A stretch of DNA of 64,000 bases from Halomonas sp. McH1-25 (GTDB lineage Bacteria; Pseudomonadota; Gammaproteobacteria; Pseudomonadales; Halomonadaceae): NCBI RefSeq assembly GCF_022348165.1, contig NZ_JAKRFI010000009.1, positions 1 to 64,000 on the forward strand. The letters are read 5' to 3'. How positions within the stretch are numbered: position 1 is the stretch's first letter; each line of letters starts with the position of its first letter. Position numbers and translations under genes: made by a program. Positions 62,322 through 64,000 of this stretch are shown piece by piece. The notes beneath the pieces are model-generated. The model saw only the letters and a program-made list of their open reading frames with translations, searched no databases and was not told the origin of the DNA.

Positions 62322-62394
62322 CCACCCCTGGGGGCGATGTTTGCCCCCCCCTGGGGGGGCTGCTCGCCCCATTCTCATTACCACGGAGGCGAGC
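62322..62394 (+). promoter_or_regulatory. radC-type leader, copy J
   Basis: GGGGGC / GCCCCC hairpin; then GCTCGCC (62362-62368) pairs with GGCGAGC (62388-62394), which ends at the start codon and overlaps GGAGG. Confidence 0.7.
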
Positions 62395-62988
62395 ATGACG
62401 ACTCAACCCCGGCTCCGGCGCCTCAAGGAGGCCCCGGAGCTATTTCTGGACAGCTACATCGCTGACGGCGACAGCGCAGTGTTCCTTTCTCTTTGGGGGA
62501 GGGATACCGCCATTCATGAACTGATGGCCAAGCTAACGCTGCCGATCGGCGAAGGCGGCTTCGACAGCCTGACTCTGATGGGAGAGCAGCCAGTCCGGCT
62601 GCACCTGAATCGCGACCGGTTGGGGAGACGCACCACGCGGACCTATCGGCAAACGCGGTTCGGTAGTCTGCTGAACCTTTGGCTGTTCGATCAGCGCTGT
62701 CATGAGCCCGATCGGGCTAACCGACAGTGCTACGCCATCTTCAACGAACGAGATCCCCGACAGGACAAGAGCGCCATGCTCTGGTCACGGCTGCGTGACC
62801 TGGCGGCGTATCCACTCCTGGATCACTGGCGGCCTACGGTCGTGCAGCTGCTCCTCAAGCACGGGGCCATCCGTATGCTCGATCGCACGTCCGAGCGTCT
62901 GTCCGGCGTCTGGATCGATCTCTCGCTGGCTTCAGTCCAGGAGGCGATCGGTCACCGCATTCGTTCCGGTGAACTCACCATCCAATAA
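62395..62988 (+). CDS. unknown ICE accessory protein, 197 residues
   Basis: Begins MTTQPRLRRLKEAPELFLDS. Mixed alpha/beta soluble protein, no motif recognised. Followed 14 bases later by the broken DUF6094-type gene. Confidence 0.6.
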   Translation: MTTQPRLRRLKEAPELFLDSYIADGDSAVFLSLWGRDTAIHELMAKLTLPIGEGGFDSLTLMGEQPVRLHLNRDRLGRRTTRTYRQTRFGSLLNLWLFDQRCHEPDRANRQCYAIFNERDPRQDKSAMLWSRLRDLAAYPLLDHWRPTVVQLLLKHGAIRMLDRTSERLSGVWIDLSLASVQEAIGHRIRSGELTIQ

Positions 62989-63002
62989 TCCAGGAGGCCA
63001 CC

Positions 63003-63206
63003 ATGGCTCTGATGTTTCCACGCCTGGCACGCAACTTTGCCAAGAATGGCTACTACCCGACCGACGAGGCCACGCTCGAGCGTGTGCTGAATGCGCTGAG
63101 CACGTCACACGACCAGCGTGTACGGATCCTTGATCTCTATGCCGATGGGCGGTCCTTGCTTCTGTCAGGGCTGGCTCCTTGCGACCTGCCACATCAAGTT
63201 GGGTGA
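63003..63206 (+). pseudogene. DUF6094-type methyltransferase-like gene, truncated by an IS
   Basis: The first 45 or so residues (MALMFPRLARNFAKNGYYPT and LERVLNALSTSHDQRVRILD) match the start of DUF6094 proteins, which resemble SAM-dependent methyltransferases and go on with a DPCAGEG-type motif. Here similarity stops at RILDLYADG, and the sequence runs into the end of an IS1182-family transposase read backwards. The rest of the gene is missing from the window. Confidence 0.7.
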
Positions 63207-63610
63207 GGTATCGTTCAAAACTGTTTTGAATCTGCTCAAGGCGACGATCCACCTTAGTGGCTGTGAAGTTACGGCCACGTTATTGACGGCCTTGAACTTG
63301 CTTCCATTGATGGTCACGATGTCTGGGGAAAAAGCTCCAGACGGCGGCAAAGCACGATAAATTCTCGACAGACCTGGCGTATGGCTATGCCATTATCCTT
63401 GCAGAAATTGGCGATCGTCTTGAAATGCGGGGTCAGTCGCTCAGTCAGCCACATTAGCTCGACATTGCGCTGCGTCTCGCGCTCCAGGCGACGACTCGAC
63501 TGGATGCGATTGGGGCAGCCATAGATGTAAGCTTCAAAGCACAGCGGGATAGTAGGCGGGCCGACCTGTCGTGTGCGGGTCGATACCTTTGAAACCAAGA
63601 TTTTTGAGGT
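63160..63610 (-). pseudogene. IS1182-family transposase remnant, frameshifted
   Basis: Pieces of an IS1182-type DDE transposase in successive frames on the minus strand: GFKGIDPHTTGRPAYYPAVL, then EAYIYGCPNRIQSSRRLERE and VELMWLTERLTPHFKTIANF, then NGSKFKAVNN, then RRLEQIQNSFERYLTQLD. At least two frameshifts, near 63540 and 63300. The N-terminus is replaced by an IS481 end and the C-terminal half is absent. Confidence 0.8.
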
Positions 63611-64000
63611 TTAGTTGTGTAAACCCATCAGGTTGTTCACGCAAAGCCCCAGCCGACTGATCGGAGGTTGATAGTTCAAACTGGCATGTGGCCGATGCCA
63701 ATTGTACTGATGGAGCCAGGCAGGCAGATGCCTGCCACACTCCTCCGAACTCGCGTGCGACCATGCGTAGGCCCACTCACGGAGTACGGTCTGGATGAAC
63801 CGCTCCGCCTTGCCATTGGTGCGTGGACCGTAAGGCCTGGTCCGACGATGTCTCAGCTGCAGTCACCGACATAGGCGCTGGAAGCGGCGGGAGTGATAGC
63901 AGGCACCGTTGCCGGTCAGCACTCGGACAAAGCGGATGCCCAGGCTGGCGTAGTAGCGGACTGTCCGAAGCAGGGCCAGGCAAGCGCTCCAGCTCGTCTC
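63611..64000 (-). pseudogene. IS481-family transposase, 3' part with an internal stop
   Basis: Minus-strand integrase core: SLGIRFVRVLTGNGACYHSR, then TGA at 63863-63865, then YGPRTNGKAERFIQTVLREW and YNWHRPHASLNYQPPISRLG. The second DDE acid lies before the stop's context (the usual TDNG is TGNG here) and the Glu is in NGKAERF. It runs off the right edge. Probably inactive. Confidence 0.8.
63616..64000. mobile_element. IS481-family element, right part
   Basis: The element seems to end at TGTGTAAACCCATCAGGTTG (63616 onwards), which fits an IS481-type terminal repeat, directly against IS1182 sequence. It extends beyond the window. Confidence 0.6.

Overview
The left 17 kb is ordinary chromosome of a GC-rich gammaproteobacterium. 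The gene set and order (hisBHAF, panZ-like, asmA, mutY, yggX, and a selD-mnmH pair) suggest a Halomonas-like member of the Halomonadaceae; this is inference from gene content, not a search. It holds the 3' end of a 5S rRNA, hisC, an AEC transporter, a frameshifted alkene reductase, an NlpE-like lipoprotein, radA, selD-mnmH, an amidotransferase that has lost its catalytic residues, an alkyltransferase-like protein, a DUF416 gene, hisBHAF, a PanZ-like acetyltransferase, asmA, mutY and yggX. It ends in a tRNA cluster (Phe-GAA, Gln-TTG, Thr-TGT).

Immediately after tRNA-Thr, and continuing to the right edge, lies an integrative and conjugative element (ICE) of the PFGI-1/ICEclc/SPI-7 class with a type G mating-pair apparatus. 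The maintenance module (17.1-30 kb) has ParA, DnaB, ParB, DUF2857, an STY4528-type protein, a TIGR03761 protein, DUF3158, SSB and topoisomerase III. An array of eleven 15-bp palindromes spaced 39 bp apart sits inside it and is a candidate replication or partition site. The transfer module runs from about 33.5 to 57.3 kb: PilL, TIGR03759, transglycosylase, TIGR03765, TraD, TIGR03747, RAQPRD, TIGR03758/45/50/46/49/52/51, the TraC ATPase, DsbC, TIGR03757/56/55 and TraG. Relaxase and integrase are not in view and should lie further right.

Cargo includes a three-gene, AT-richer, minus-strand island inserted in the transfer genes (DUF262, a HEPN protein with an RxxxxH motif, and a 5-methylcytosine methyltransferase), which looks like a restriction or defence module. 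There is also a HigBA-type toxin-antitoxin pair with its operator, an orphan HicA-like protein, and the anti-restriction-type genes radC and ardC.

Two repeated regulatory signatures stand out. A TTAACRTTTC-like box lies 71-91 bp upstream of the first gene of six element transcription units. A paired-hairpin leader, apparently the radC RNA motif, precedes ten accessory genes, and its last helix pairs with the ribosome-binding site or lies right beside the start codon. Two of these leaders belong to a ~174-bp near-identical duplication.

The right end is broken: a DUF6094-type gene is cut by a decayed IS1182-family element, which is itself joined to an IS481-family element running off the window.
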